Source: an uncultured Acidobacteriota bacterium
GTDB taxonomy: Bacteria > Acidobacteriota > Terriglobia > UBA7540
DNA: 29,209 bases
Assembly (NCBI GenBank): GCA_937900045.1
Contig: CALCEB010000058.1
Span: forward strand, 1 to 29,209
Direction of reading: 5' to 3'
Each line of letters begins with the position of its first letter. Position 1 is the first letter of the stretch. The notes under the pieces were generated by a model. It saw nothing but the letters and a program-made list of their open reading frames with translations. It did no database searches and was not told the origin of the DNA. Below are positions 1-10,700 of this stretch, in pieces. The translations under genes and the position numbers were made by a program.

Positions 1-1
1 T

Positions 2-2000
2 GAAAACAAAACACTTCCGGCCCGCCTACCCCCTCAACTGCGAAAGTTGGGCTAGAGAAAATTCCTGCTGCGCGAGGACGGACAGCTCGACCGGCGAGCG
101 TGGGAGATCGCTCTGGGTCTGGCCCTCCGGGACGCACTCCGCTCGGGAGACATTTACTTGCCGGAGAGCCGCCACCACGTGTCGTTCTGGAATCTGGTTT
201 ACGACGAACGCCAGTGGGCCCAGAAACGCCGGGGCGCCTACGAGCAGCTGTCTTTGTTTCACGAAGCCGACGCGGTGGTGACGAAATTATGCGAGGAGTT
301 TGATCTTGTCGCCCGGCGGCTGGATCAAGGGCTGCCGCAGAATCCCTTTGCGACGCTTCGCGACGGGGAGTTACATCTGAAACGGCCGGATGCCCTGGAG
401 GTTCCGGAACGGGTCCATCGGCTTCGTCAAACCATCGAAGCCCGTCTTCCGCGCATCCGCATCGAGGATCTGCTGCGGGACGTTCACAAACGCTGCGGAT
501 TTCTCCAGGCATTCCGGCCCCTGCCGGGATACGAATCTCGCCTCGACAACCTGTATCCCACTCTTCTTGCCGCCATCACCGCCCATGCCACCAACCTCGG
601 CACCGCCGCCATGGCGCTGAGTGCTGAGGGGATCACGCTGGAAGGACTACAGGAAGTCAGCCGGTCGTTTCTGCGCGAAGCGACGCTCAAAGCCAGCAAC
701 ACCATCCTGATTAATTACCATCACTACTGTCCGGTTAACGACTTTGAGTGTAAGTACAACTCATTTCGTAGCAATAGATTGGCTGTAATTCTGACTCGTT
801 TCGATTTCAATTTTTTGCGTCCTGTGTGCGAGGGCTGAGGTAAACGTCGGGTGAAAACAAAGAAGATACACTCTCCGCCCGACACTGCATGTACGTACTG
901 TTTTACACTTTTTCGCGTGGTTAGGCATCGTCAAAAGCCCCATAAAATGCGGGTTCGGAGGCCACAGTTGCTAAGTTCAGACATTCAATCTTCTGAAACC
1001 ATTCAATCCGTGAAGGTTATAACCGGACAGTAGTGAATTACCATCATCAGTTTCCCCTGAGCGGGGCGTGGGGTTCAGGCGCCGTTTCGTCCTCAGACGG
1101 GCAACGCTTCGGCATTCAAAGAAGCTCGCTGCTGGCCTCCTTTTACCCGCGCTACTTCGGTTATTACGACCGTGCCCTCTCGGTCTATACTCACATCTCC
1201 GACCAATTCAGTGTTTTTGGCGCCCAGGTCATCTCCTGCGCGCCCCGCGAGGCCCTCTATGTGTTGGAGGCGGCTTGCTGGAAAACGACAGCGTCTTGCG
1301 CTTGCGCGAGCATTCCACCGACACGCATGGGTACATCGAGGACCCGTTTGGGCTTTGCTATCTGCTGGGGTGTTCCTTCATGCCGCGCATCCGGGACCTG
1401 TCGGATCAGCAACTCTATAAGGTCGACCGCAACGCGGTCTACCCGAACCGGGCCGGACTCTTCCGGGGCGGCGTGGATGTCGATGCAATCCGCGAACAGT
1501 GGGATCAGTTCGTGCGCGTGGCGGCCTCGCTCAAGAACCGGGTCTGCCCGGCTCACGTGGTCGTCCAGCGATTGGCCAACAGTTCTCCGTCGGACCGGCT
1601 AGCCAGAGCGTTGCCCATGCTGGGGCGAGTCGTCAAAACCATTTACATCCTAAAATACTTGACCGAAGAAGATTTAAGACACCGCGTCCAACTGCAGTTG
1701 AATCGAGGTGAGCATCGGCACAGTCTGGCGTGCTGGATCCTTTTCGCCGACCCGGGGGAATTCCGTACCGGAGATTACCAGGAGATCATGAACAAGGCGA
1801 GTTGCCTGAGTCTGGTATCCAACGCCATTTTGGTTTGGAATACGATCCAGATAACCAAAATCGTCGAGGCTCTCCGGCAAGCAGGCACACCTGTCGCCGA
1901 TGAAGACCTTGCCCACATTTCCCCTCTGATGCATCGCCACGTAATCCCGAATGGGACGTATCACTTCCCGCGGACTATCGAGGGGGAGGACTTGTCGTAG
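2..2000 (+). pseudogene. tnpA: Tn3-family transposase (TnpA), C-terminal part, broken
   Basis: This is the C-terminal half (about 560 codons) of a Tn3-family DDE transposase, normally about 1000 residues; the rest lies off the left edge. The frame open from position 2 gives typical TnpA text (RRAWEIALGLALRDALRSGD, then HHVSFWNL) up to codon INYH at 721, and resumes at 1036 with HQFPLSGAWGSG and SSSDGQRF. The three catalytic acidic residues are readable: Asp codon 1096-1098 (SSSDGQRF), Asp 1320-1322 (STDTHGY) and Glu 1710-1712 (NRGEHRHSL). There are three lesions: an in-frame TAG at 53-55, a 314-bp insertion at 722-1035 with its target duplication, and a one-base-type frameshift between 1266 and 1275, after which the reading continues in another frame to TAG at 1998-2000. 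It is therefore inactive. The Tn3 family assignment is secure; the element cannot be named. Confidence 0.93.
722..1035. mobile_element. MITE-like non-coding insertion in the Tn3 transposase, 314 bp
   Basis: The element has perfect 16-bp terminal inverted repeats, CACTACTGTCCGGTTA at 722-737 and TAACCGGACAGTAGTG at 1020-1035. It is flanked by a perfect 9-bp target duplication, AATTACCAT, at 713-721 and 1036-1044. Removing the element and one duplication restores the transposase frame exactly (ILINYHHQFPLSG). No convincing ORF lies inside, so it must have been moved in trans. A 9-bp duplication is known from IS4/IS10/IS50-type transposases, but the source family is not identified here. Confidence 0.93.
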
Positions 2001-2524
2001 AATACGCTACCGTATGCTTTCGCACCCGGGAGGGATTTGGGGTAACTCAGTCAAGGTGTTCAGCATATCAAGTCTCCTCTAACCGCACGTAACACATACG
2101 CTCGGTAACATGCCACAAAAAAAAGGAAACCTCGGACTTCTCACTTCTACGTCGCGCACCCTATCGTAGATTGGCTATTCTACTCCATACATCTACGACA
2201 AGTTCTTACTTCAAAGTCCCTTTTGGGCCTCAAACGTGTGAAATTCAACGGTAAGAGCGGGTTTTAGAGAGGTGTTAGCGTATGTTTTCGCAGAGGTATG
2301 GGCTTCTGGCCAGTTGCTGGCTTGGATCATGACACGGGAAGCTTATCATATCTCGCCACACCGCAAGGGTCTCAAGGTTAGCACTCGTTCTGGAACGCTC
2401 CCCTACTCGGCGTCATTTCACGAACTTCTTGAACTGCCCTCAATCATTTTCGGATTCGTTACCGGTTTCTTTTGCGCTTATGACGGTTTAAGGCAGCCTC
2501 AGTTCGACGACCCCAATATTCAGG
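2001..2524. other. Gene-free region between the Tn3 remnant and the glycosidase gene
   Basis: No convincing gene is seen on either strand. The stretch is less GC-rich than its surroundings and holds an A-run near 2117-2125 and a set of related short motifs (2006-2024, 2094-2102, 2274-2292) described separately. An open frame at 2272-2607 runs antisense into the glycosidase gene and has no recognisable protein features. Confidence 0.6.
2006..2292. repeat. Related short motifs, possible decayed Tn3 terminal repeat
   Basis: A 19-bp stretch starting 6 bp after the transposase stop, GCTACCGTATGCTTTCGCA (2006-2024), matches GTTAGCGTATGTTTTCGCA (2274-2292) at 16 of 19 positions. The core AGCGTATGT (2277-2285) also occurs inverted as ACATACGCT at 2094-2102. 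The complement of 2274-2292 ends in ACGCTAAC, similar to the ACGCTAAG inner end of many Tn3-type inverted repeats. The GGGG outer end expected for that family is not visible, so the identification is weak. Confidence 0.3.
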
Positions 2525-4633
2525 TCAGGTTTCAAACACAACCATCTGATGGCCATTCACTTCCGGGACCACCACATAGGCGTAGCCCTGAGCATAATCA
2601 AGGGTGAGATCATGCCGCTGGGGAGCTAGATAAGCCTTGGCCGGACGCCGGTCCACCCGCAGCGCCAGCTTGACCTCGGCGAGGCGGATGACGTCCTCCA
2701 CAACGTCAAGGTCCGGGGCGCGTCTTTCCGCAGGATAGTGAAGGATATGAACAATGCGGCGGCCCGGCTGCTCCGTGAGCGTCACTTCCGCCGTCGAAGG
2801 CGCGCCGACCTGAACCAAAGGATTCGGCAGGAAGCGGCGGAGGCAGTTCGCCACAATCTGTTTTTGTACCGAATAGCTGTTCAGGGCATAGGATTCGAAG
2901 ATGGGAAAGGCAATGTAAATAATGCTGCCGTGCTGCGCCACAGTGGTGTGGCTCGTGGGCTGGTCCCAGGGCGTCTGGTGGTGGGAGCTGAAGTGAAGGT
3001 AGTTGCGGTCAAAATAGGGCTTCCACGTTCGCGCCAGCACCGTGGCGCCGGATTGCGCGTTCACCACGGAACCCGCTTCGTAGGTGAACTGCACCATGTG
3101 AGGAATGTTTTCGCTCAAGCCTTCCAGCGCTTCCAGATAATCCCCCTGGTCGCCCTGATCAGGCGAAGGGCCGATGTATTCCACGCCCATGCCGGGCAGC
3201 ACAAACTGCTTGCCCCCGGGATCCAGGCCGGATTCGTGGCTCAGGATGAGTTTGCCTCCTCCTGCAAGGTAATCCTGCACCTTGCTGAGGAGCGCCGAAT
3301 CCATGCGGTGATAGTCCGGAAGGATCAGAACCTTGTAGCGGCGGAAATCGGATTGAGGGTCAAGCGTATCAAATTGGTGGTGAAGCTGCGCCAGCATGTT
3401 CGTCACACCTCTATCACTTTCAGTCAATGCGCCTGCGCCCGTGAAATGGGCAGTGGAAAGAAAACCGGTCTCCGTCACCGCTTTGGCGCCGTGGCACCAC
3501 AGTTCTTTTTCCGCCACGCTGCGGTAGGTTTTCCCGATGCGGTCGTAAACCGGCTTCACCAATTTTCCGCGCGGTTGCATTTGGTCGCCAATGGAGCACT
3601 GGCCCGCCTGCGCCAACATGCGGAAGCATTCATAATCCAGCGCCGCCTGGTTGCGTAGCGTTCCAAAGTCCCCCCAGCTCCGGTGGAAGCGGCCGGTCAT
3701 GCCAAGATAATCAAAACCCAGGTTGCGAATGTAGCGCGACATCACCGCGAAGTGCGCATACCCCCATTGCCCGCCCGGCAACGACTCGATTTCCAGGTGC
3801 GTGTAATACTTCAACTCCGGACGCATGCCGATGCGGACCCGGCCATTGAAGAAAATCAGGGCCTGGGGCCTGTAGCGGCGGACCGTGGTGTAAAGGCGAT
3901 CCATCGTCCGCATCAGGACAGTCTCGGCGTGTTGTTGTCTCACCTCAAGTTTTGTGGAGTCCATCCCCAGCTTCTCTCTCTCCCTCATGCAATAAGGGCA
4001 GAAGCAACCTTCGGGTGGATAGAAGAGAATGTCAAACCAGAAGCCGTCGGCGTCATAGTTCTTGGCCACTTCCTCGGCTTGTGCATTCAAGTAATCGAGA
4101 TAAGGCGAATTGGGGCAGATGCGAATCCAGCCGGCTTCAACAGGCGATGCCCCAACGTCCTTGCCTTGTGCATCCAGTACGCGCCAATCCGCATGATGCA
4201 TGGCCACGTGCATATCCCACATCACGCTGATGTAAACCGGCGTGTGGATATCCTGCTTGTGGCAGGCTTCGATCATCTGTCCTAGCAGGTCAAACTTCAG
4301 GTGGGGATGCATCACCCCAACCTCCGTTGGGTAATACGACATGCCGTGGTGGTCCTTAGCAAAGATATTGATGGAGTCGATGGAGGCACTCTTCAGAGTT
4401 GCGGCAAACTCGTCCGCATTAAAATCCTTGCCTACATCTGGGATGAGCGGCGAGGTGTGAAAATCTAGATGCACCTGCCGGAAGCGCAGCTCGATGCCCT
4501 CCGCCTGGGGTGGCGCGGCGGAGGGCTGTGCCGCGTGGGCTGGTCCCTGCGCGTTCTGCAGTTCTGGGAGCGAAAGCCACCCGGCTCCAACTCCCAGAGA
4601 CTTCACAAATGTACGGCGTGTGATGGCGTCCAT
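2525..4633 (-). CDS. Tat-exported GHL6-type glycoside hydrolase (GH151 alpha-L-fucosidase-like)
   Basis: This 702-residue protein starts with a twin-arginine signal (TRRTFVKSLGVG, residues 5-16). The catalytic-barrel region has the text of the hypothetical glycosyl hydrolase 6 (GHL6) family: FRQVHLDFHTSP at 51-62, FAKDHHGMSYYPT at 91-103, and DGFWFDILFYPPEGCFCPYC at 196-215, where Asp201 is a good nucleophile candidate. HLEIESLP (279-286) offers candidate acid/base residues. A flavodoxin-like beta-galactosidase-trimerisation type domain fits residues about 400-610 (RYKVLILPDYHRM, GGGKLILSHESG). GH151 fucosidases share this build to my knowledge, and the neighbouring GH29 genes make fucosidase activity plausible, but related proteins lack assigned activity. 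The start is supported by AGGAGG at 4641-4646. The gene follows the long TPR gene by 64 bp on the same strand and is probably co-transcribed with it. Confidence 0.78.
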   Translation of the reverse strand: MDAITRRTFVKSLGVGAGWLSLPELQNAQGPAHAAQPSAAPPQAEGIELRFRQVHLDFHTSPLIPDVGKDFNADEFAATLKSASIDSINIFAKDHHGMSYYPTEVGVMHPHLKFDLLGQMIEACHKQDIHTPVYISVMWDMHVAMHHADWRVLDAQGKDVGASPVEAGWIRICPNSPYLDYLNAQAEEVAKNYDADGFWFDILFYPPEGCFCPYCMREREKLGMDSTKLEVRQQHAETVLMRTMDRLYTTVRRYRPQALIFFNGRVRIGMRPELKYYTHLEIESLPGGQWGYAHFAVMSRYIRNLGFDYLGMTGRFHRSWGDFGTLRNQAALDYECFRMLAQAGQCSIGDQMQPRGKLVKPVYDRIGKTYRSVAEKELWCHGAKAVTETGFLSTAHFTGAGALTESDRGVTNMLAQLHHQFDTLDPQSDFRRYKVLILPDYHRMDSALLSKVQDYLAGGGKLILSHESGLDPGGKQFVLPGMGVEYIGPSPDQGDQGDYLEALEGLSENIPHMVQFTYEAGSVVNAQSGATVLARTWKPYFDRNYLHFSSHHQTPWDQPTSHTTVAQHGSIIYIAFPIFESYALNSYSVQKQIVANCLRRFLPNPLVQVGAPSTAEVTLTEQPGRRIVHILHYPAERRAPDLDVVEDVIRLAEVKLALRVDRRPAKAYLAPQRHDLTLDYAQGYAYVVVPEVNGHQMVVFET

Positions 4634-4697
4634 GACTCAGCCTCCTGATTGGCCAATATTGTTTTCCGGCCTACGCAAACCCTGACGGAGCCCTTGG

Positions 4698-7394
4698 CTA
4701 GTTCGGGCTTGTCTGTTTGCTTCCGGTCGACTGAAGAATTTGCATCGCCTTCAGCGCATCCGTGTCCTCGGGATTCAGTTTCAGCGCGGCGCGCAGCTCT
4801 CGCTCAGCTTTGGCAACGTCTCCTTTGCGTGAGTAGATCAAGCCGAGATTCTTATGGAGCGTCTCGCCCTGCGCGCAGTTCCCACAAAGCTGGATCGCCT
4901 GCTCATAATCCGAGATGGCTTGTGACCAGTTGCGGGAGTCCGCCGCCTGCAACCCAAAATTGCCAAGGGTTTGAATTCGATCAGTCAGCACCTGCCGCTT
5001 CTGGAGAGCTTCGAAACGCGCCATGTAGACCTTGGATTCGGGTTGATTCGTTCTTCCGAGGGCTTGCGCCAGCCCGTAGAGAGCCTGGGTGTCGTCTGGA
5101 TTGGACTTCAGAGCAAGTTTCCAGTGCTCAATGGCTTGGGATAGTTGTCCGAGGTCCTGAAGGTTCCGGCCTAGCATGGACTGCGCGTCCGCGTCACTCG
5201 GACTCAAGCTAACAACCTTTTCGAGAAGCTGAGTGGAGCGGTGGACATGATGGGAGTGCCGCTCAATTGCCGCCAAAAGATAGAGCGCCGCCGGGTAATG
5301 AGGATTAAGCTTGTAAGCCGTCTCCAGTTGCTGACGGGCATCCTCCACGCGGTTAAGGGTGGCCAGCACGCGTGCCTTGTTGTAATAAGCCTCCGCGTAT
5401 TCCGGGTCCAGCCGCGATGCCTCGGTGAATTGCGCCAATGCATCTTTCAATTGGCTTGCATCGGCCAAGGCAATTCCCAAATTCAGATGGGCGGGCGCCG
5501 AATGCGGATCAAGGTCCAACGCCTTCCGAAAAATCGGAATCGCCTCTTTGGTGTGCCCCTCCTTCACAGTAGCTTCAGCAAGGGCCGCGTATGCTGCAAC
5601 GAAACGCGGTGAAATGCGGATGGCCTTCTGGAAGAGAGCGGAGGCCTGGCCGTAATGACTTTGGCCGGCCACGATCAGGCCCCAGTTCAGGAAAGCCTGG
5701 GCGTACTGCGGGTCGTTCACTGTGGCTTGATGGAACATCTCAACAGCTTCATCATTCTTCCCTATGCGGACATCTAGCACCCCCAGGTTGTTCTGAGCTT
5801 CAGCAAACCGCGGATTAATTTCGAGTGCCGCCCGAAGCTGCTTTTCCGCCTCCGGGAGTTTGCCGGAGTTCAGGTAACAGAGTCCGAGGTCGTTGTGAGC
5901 TCGCGCAAAGTTCGGATCAAGCTCGACGGCTTTCTCAAGTTCACGCTCTTCGCCCGGGATGTCCCTTATGCCGGAAAGCGCCAGTGAGTAGTTGTAATGC
6001 CATTGCGCGTTTGCCGGATCGAAAGCCACAGCCTGGGCATAGGCCCGTGCTGCGTCCTGGTATTTTCCCGCCTTCAGGTCCGAGTTACCCTGGTCATTGA
6101 GCAGGCCAGCCTTTTCCTGGTTGTCTTTTTTTGCTTGAAGCTGCTGAAAGGCCTCAAATTTGGCGCGCGACGCCTGCTGTTGGTTCTGCTGGGCGAGAAG
6201 CAACCCGAGCTCATAGACCGCCTTGGTGGAGGCGGGTTTCAGCCTCTTGGCTTCCTGAAGCTCATAGATGGCCTCTTGCTTCTGCCCGAGGCGGGCCAAG
6301 GCGAATCCCAGATTATAGTGGGCATCATAACTCGCAGGGTCCAACTTCACGGCTCGCCGCAAGATTTCCGCCGCCTTCTGGAATTCGCCAAGTTTGCGAT
6401 AAGCCTGTCCGAGCACGTTGAAGCCCAGCGCGTCATCCGGCCGGCGCTGAGTGTACTTCAAGGCATAAGGAACGGCCTGCTGTACTTTGTTGGTAATCAG
6501 GAGCGCCTGCGCCAGCGAAATCCGCGCTAAATCGTTGGATGGATCCAGTTGCAAGGCGCGCCGGTATTCCTGGGAAGCCTCTATGTATTGCTCCTGATGA
6601 GCCAAAGACGTGGCAAGATTGAAATGAAGCTGCGCGGAACGCGGAGACTGCGCAATCAGCTTCTTAAACACGTCACTGGCCTGGCGGTATTTGCCGCTTT
6701 CCGAATATGCAATTCCCAGGTCCATCAGCATCGGGCGGGCAACCTCAGCAGGCGGGCTTAAAGCCAGCGCCTGATTCAAGTAATAGATGGCAGCGGGGAA
6801 CCTTTTCTGATCGAGCCGCGCCTCGGCAAGATTGAGCGAGGCATAAAAGAACCTGGGGTTGATTTTGACCGCGGTTTCAAACTCATGGGTTGCAGCTTCC
6901 AACTGGCCGAGCCTCTCGAGGACCAGCCCAAGACCGTTGTGCGCCTGGTAGGCGTCCGGTTTCTCCCGGATGACAGTGCGGAATTCATTTGCCGCCCGAT
7001 TGAGGTCTCCGGCCTCAACAAAAGTCAGCGCCAGATTATTGTGGGTCTCCCAAAGAGCCGGGTTGAGCGAGAGCGACGCTTGAAAAGCGGCGACGGCACA
7101 AGGCAGCCGCTTGGACCGGCCATAGATCGCACCCAGGGCGTTGTAGGCTTCGGCCGAAGGCTTTGCAACAACAATGCGAAGGAATTCTGCTGCCTGCTCG
7201 GGAACTTTTTGGCCTGTGCGGCACGCCAGAGGAATCGTGGCCAGCAGCGCAGCCGGGGAGGTGGTTGGGCCGGATACAGATTCGAGCGGTAGGGTTAGGC
7301 CACGTTGAGGAGCCACAACGGAAATTGCAATGAATAGCAGAGAAAAAACGGCAAGCGCCACCGCTTTTTGAAGTTCTCCTCGGTCAGTGAGCAT
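4698..7394 (-). CDS. Very long TPR-repeat protein, membrane-anchored or secreted
   Basis: This 898-residue protein has an N-terminal hydrophobic segment (AVALAVFSLLFIAISVV, about residues 11-27) that could be an anchor or uncleaved signal. The rest is almost entirely tetratricopeptide repeats of 34 residues (patterns such as AHNNLGLxxxxxGxxxxAxxxxxxALxxxP), roughly 20 of them. A Lys/Gln-rich break (FEAFQQLQAKKDNQEKAG) lies mid-protein, and an LCGNC motif sits in the last repeats. No catalytic domain is visible. It is a clear paralogue of the TPR protein at 11522-13426, with the same break and a matching LCGDC motif; the two flank the TonB receptor. A scaffold or partner-binding role in the envelope is inferred. 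No strong ribosome-binding site precedes the ATG at 7394. It lies between the receptor, separated by a terminator-like hairpin, and the GHL6 gene. Confidence 0.88.
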   Translation of the reverse strand: MLTDRGELQKAVALAVFSLLFIAISVVAPQRGLTLPLESVSGPTTSPAALLATIPLACRTGQKVPEQAAEFLRIVVAKPSAEAYNALGAIYGRSKRLPCAVAAFQASLSLNPALWETHNNLALTFVEAGDLNRAANEFRTVIREKPDAYQAHNGLGLVLERLGQLEAATHEFETAVKINPRFFYASLNLAEARLDQKRFPAAIYYLNQALALSPPAEVARPMLMDLGIAYSESGKYRQASDVFKKLIAQSPRSAQLHFNLATSLAHQEQYIEASQEYRRALQLDPSNDLARISLAQALLITNKVQQAVPYALKYTQRRPDDALGFNVLGQAYRKLGEFQKAAEILRRAVKLDPASYDAHYNLGFALARLGQKQEAIYELQEAKRLKPASTKAVYELGLLLAQQNQQQASRAKFEAFQQLQAKKDNQEKAGLLNDQGNSDLKAGKYQDAARAYAQAVAFDPANAQWHYNYSLALSGIRDIPGEERELEKAVELDPNFARAHNDLGLCYLNSGKLPEAEKQLRAALEINPRFAEAQNNLGVLDVRIGKNDEAVEMFHQATVNDPQYAQAFLNWGLIVAGQSHYGQASALFQKAIRISPRFVAAYAALAEATVKEGHTKEAIPIFRKALDLDPHSAPAHLNLGIALADASQLKDALAQFTEASRLDPEYAEAYYNKARVLATLNRVEDARQQLETAYKLNPHYPAALYLLAAIERHSHHVHRSTQLLEKVVSLSPSDADAQSMLGRNLQDLGQLSQAIEHWKLALKSNPDDTQALYGLAQALGRTNQPESKVYMARFEALQKRQVLTDRIQTLGNFGLQAADSRNWSQAISDYEQAIQLCGNCAQGETLHKNLGLIYSRKGDVAKAERELRAALKLNPEDTDALKAMQILQSTGSKQTSPN

Positions 7395-7774
7395 GTCTGG
7401 ATTTTAACACTCTGCGTTCTGGACAATGGGAATGCAAAATACAAAAGTGGGTGTGCAGGTAGGGCATGGGGAAATTCGATTGTTCTAACAAGTTGCCGAA
7501 AGGAGGGGGCCTATCATGCTGAGCAGAGCATCTACATGCTACATTAGCAAAAAGGCTTAGGCGCTGGTAGCGCCGGCTCCCAGCCGACGAATTCGGTTCG
7601 GAACGGCGACGCCGCCAAGGATGGCGACATTACGGCACGCCCATAGCAATCAGGCGACGGGTTCCATGTTCGCGCTACATATCCTCCAAAAGCCGGCCAG
7701 GGGGGTGGCCGGCTCTTGGCTCTTAGAGGTTCAATGAGGTTCCCTGCCCGGTTTGGACCGGAAACCGCACTTCC
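7395..7774. other. Intergenic region between TonB receptor and TPR gene
   Basis: This 380-bp stretch carries no gene that I can support. It must contain the promoter of the minus-strand TPR gene, although no clear -35/-10 pair was found. It holds a terminator-like hairpin (7691-7714). Near 7566-7655 is a GC-rich stretch with small hairpins (CGGCT-CCC-AGCCG at 7573-7585) of the sort seen in interspersed palindromic repeats, but without clear boundaries. Confidence 0.55.
7691..7714 (-). terminator. Terminator-like hairpin after the TonB receptor gene
   Basis: A perfect 9-bp stem (AGCCGGCCA / TGGCCGGCT) with a 6-nt G/C loop lies 60 bp past the receptor stop codon. Read on the minus strand it runs into TTTT, although that T-run is short and partly overlaps the stem. 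It fits an intrinsic terminator separating the receptor from the TPR gene. Confidence 0.6.
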
Positions 7775-10700
7775 TCAAAAATAAAACTTCAGACCAAACT
7801 GAATCTGGCGTGGCACGTTGCCCTGATAAGTGACTTGGCCGAAAGTAGGATCAGTCAAAGTACTATCTGGTTGGCCGTACACCACATTGTTAAAGGCATT
7901 AAAGAATTCTGCTCGAAATTCAAGACTCTTTGACTCACTGATCGGAAATTCCCGGAACAAGGACAAGTCCACATTTCTGAACCAGTCCCTGCGCAGTGAA
8001 TTTCTTCCCAGATTGCCAAAAGTATATTGCGCGGGACTGGCAAAAGCGGCCTTGTTCAACCAGGCTTGCGGGGTCGGATTCGACAAATTTGGCTTACCGA
8101 CAAGATTCGCAAACTCCGTCACATTACCGGTATTGGGAATGTCCCCAGGTGCAAACACCGTGTAAGGCTGGCCAGAAGTCAACGTGATGATGCCGTTGAG
8201 CTGCCACCCACCAATAACGTGATCCAGAGCCTTATTGCCGCTCTGGTATTTCTGGCCTGTGCCAAACGGTAGTTGATAGACAGTACTCTCGGAAAGTATG
8301 TTGGGCAGGTCATAGCCCGCCGGGCTATAAATCAGATTGTAGGGGTTCTGGATGGCCGTACCCTCCGCACCGTACCAGCCATCCGCGCCAAGGTCCATGG
8401 TCTTGGAGTAGGTGTAGGAGAGAAGGTAGGTCAATCCCTTGCTGGTGGAACGGTTCAAAGAGAATTGGAAGGCATTGTAGTTTGCCCGCCCGATGCTGCG
8501 GTCGTAAAAGGTTGGCCGGATATACGGGTAAGGCGCGCGGGATTGTGGATTACCCGGACCGGGAGTGAGCGCCACGTTGTTGAAGCCACCAATGTCCGTC
8601 CGGACGCTCTCCGACCCCACGTAGTTTGCATTGAGCACCGTATTGTTTCCAAACTGGTGCTGAACGCCGAAATTCCACTGGTCCGAATAAGGATTCTGGG
8701 CATACGGATTCATGAACCATTGAACTTGATTAAACGGGGTTGCTGCGGGCAGGGGTTGCGATGTGCCGAGGTGGAAAGGATCTTGGGCAGTAGCCGTCGG
8801 AGTTGGAGCGCCAGGCTCCGGGTTGTTGAGGTTCTGACCCAGGAGTTGGCCGATGCTCGGCCAAGCTCCTTCGTAGTTCTGGGCAGTCTGGATGGCGGCG
8901 GCCCAGTTGTCAAAGAAGCGGCCGAAGGATGCCCGGATGACGGTGTTGGGTTTCAAACGGTAAGCGATGCCCAGGCGCGGCTGCCAATTGTCATAGGTGT
9001 TGTGGTAGATCGCGTGGTTTGAGAACGGCGTCGCCACCACATGCGCCGGTAGCGTTCCACCCGGAATGCAGGGCGCTCCCACCCCGTTGCCACAAGCAGC
9101 GGGAACGCGGGAAACAATGTAGGTACCGTTCTGCAGGTTAAGGTCACCCACGTATTGGTTATTGGCGGCCAGGCTGCCGTAAATCGGCATCAAGGTAAAG
9201 TCGTACCTCATTCCTATATTGACCGTCAGCTTGCTCGAAGTCTGCCAAGTGTCCTGAAAATAGAAGCCGTCCACCCACCCGCCATGCTCAGTTTCGTTCA
9301 CATTCCTCCGCCCGGCGCTGGCGGGAACACCCAGCAGGTAGGAAGCCATAGAATCGCCCGTGCTGACGCCAGGAAGGGCTTCGGGGTTCCCCGTGTTGAA
9401 AGAACTGAAGCCATCACTCACGCCGTAGATTGGGCTGGCGCTGTTATTGCTCTGGAAGTCCGCGCCCATCTTAAATGTGTGCCGGCCGTGGATGATAGAA
9501 TAATCGCCCTTATACTCATACACATTGGAGAACTGTGTATCCTGAACTGTATTGCCGTTGACAAAACCCAGATAGCCGGGGATGGATAACCCAGGGTTAA
9601 ACGGCCCGCCTGTCTGGAAACCACCGGCAAAATTGGGTGAAAAACCTGCGGTCTGCCAGAGATTTGCCGGAATGCTGCTGTTATACAGAGCAAGGATGTT
9701 ATCCTGCCCGCTTTCCCGGACAAACTGGAAGCTGCCCACCGCATTTCCGCTGAAGGTATGTGTGTAGGTGGCGCCTGCCTGGTATCCGTGGAGAAAGATC
9801 GCATTAAACGTATTCGGAATCCCCCCCGCAGTGGTATCCGGCTGGGTATAACCCGAGTACCGGATCCACAGTGAATTGCTTTCGTTGAACTGGTGATCGA
9901 GCTTCAGAGAGGCCTCATCCTGCCGGGTCAAGGTGGTGGTAGCGTTGATGGCGTTCGTCCCTGGAACTCCGGTGTTGACGGGCGCTGGGAACAGCGCCTT
10001 GGCGTAAGCCAGCATACCTGGATTGATCAGGCTCTGAGGGATCTGGTTGTTAACAAAAGGTTGCCGGATGAACGAACCCGGGTTGTTGGGATCTGGCGCC
10101 GTGGTAAAGGGATTGTAAATCTGACGAGGAACCGCGCTGAAATCCCCATTCAATTCGGCCGGAGTGGCGGTATTGAAAAGGCTGGTCGCTGGCGTATGAT
10201 TCCGGAAGCCCTCGTAAGCAGCGAAGAAGAAAGTCCTATTCTTTCCGTTGTAGCCGGGAAGGATCACCGGCCCGCCGATCGTGCCGCCAAACATGTTCTG
10301 CTTGAAGGGAATGACGTTCGGAAAGAAGGTGTTGCGAGCGTCAAAAGCGTTGTTGCGGAGAAACTCCCAGGCATCCCCGTGGAACTGGTTGGTGCCGGAC
10401 TTTGTGACCACGTTCACAATTCCGCCAAGGGACTGGCCAAACTCCGCCGAGTCATTGTGAGACTCGACCCGAAATTCCTGTATCTGGTCAACAATCGGAG
10501 CAAAGTTGTAAGTGCTGACGAAGGAGTTCTCGTCATTCAGGCCGTCCATCAGGAAGAAGTTGCTGCGGTTGGTCTGGCCATTGACGGCGGGAAATGTGAA
10601 AGTGCCGATGGAACGGCCAACAAAACCGCCGCCGCCGCCCCCATTCTGGGCCGTGCTAACTGGACTCACACCGGGAGTGAGGTCCAGAAGCTCCGTAAAG

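Noticed and set aside
722..1035. Short ORFs inside the MITE as a transposase fragment
   Set aside because: They have no recognisable similarity, are very short, and partly read through the terminal repeats.
2272..2607. Plus-strand ORF of 111 residues overlapping the end of the GHL6 gene
   Set aside because: The start is not ATG, there is no ribosome-binding site or recognisable protein feature, and it runs antisense into a well-supported gene.
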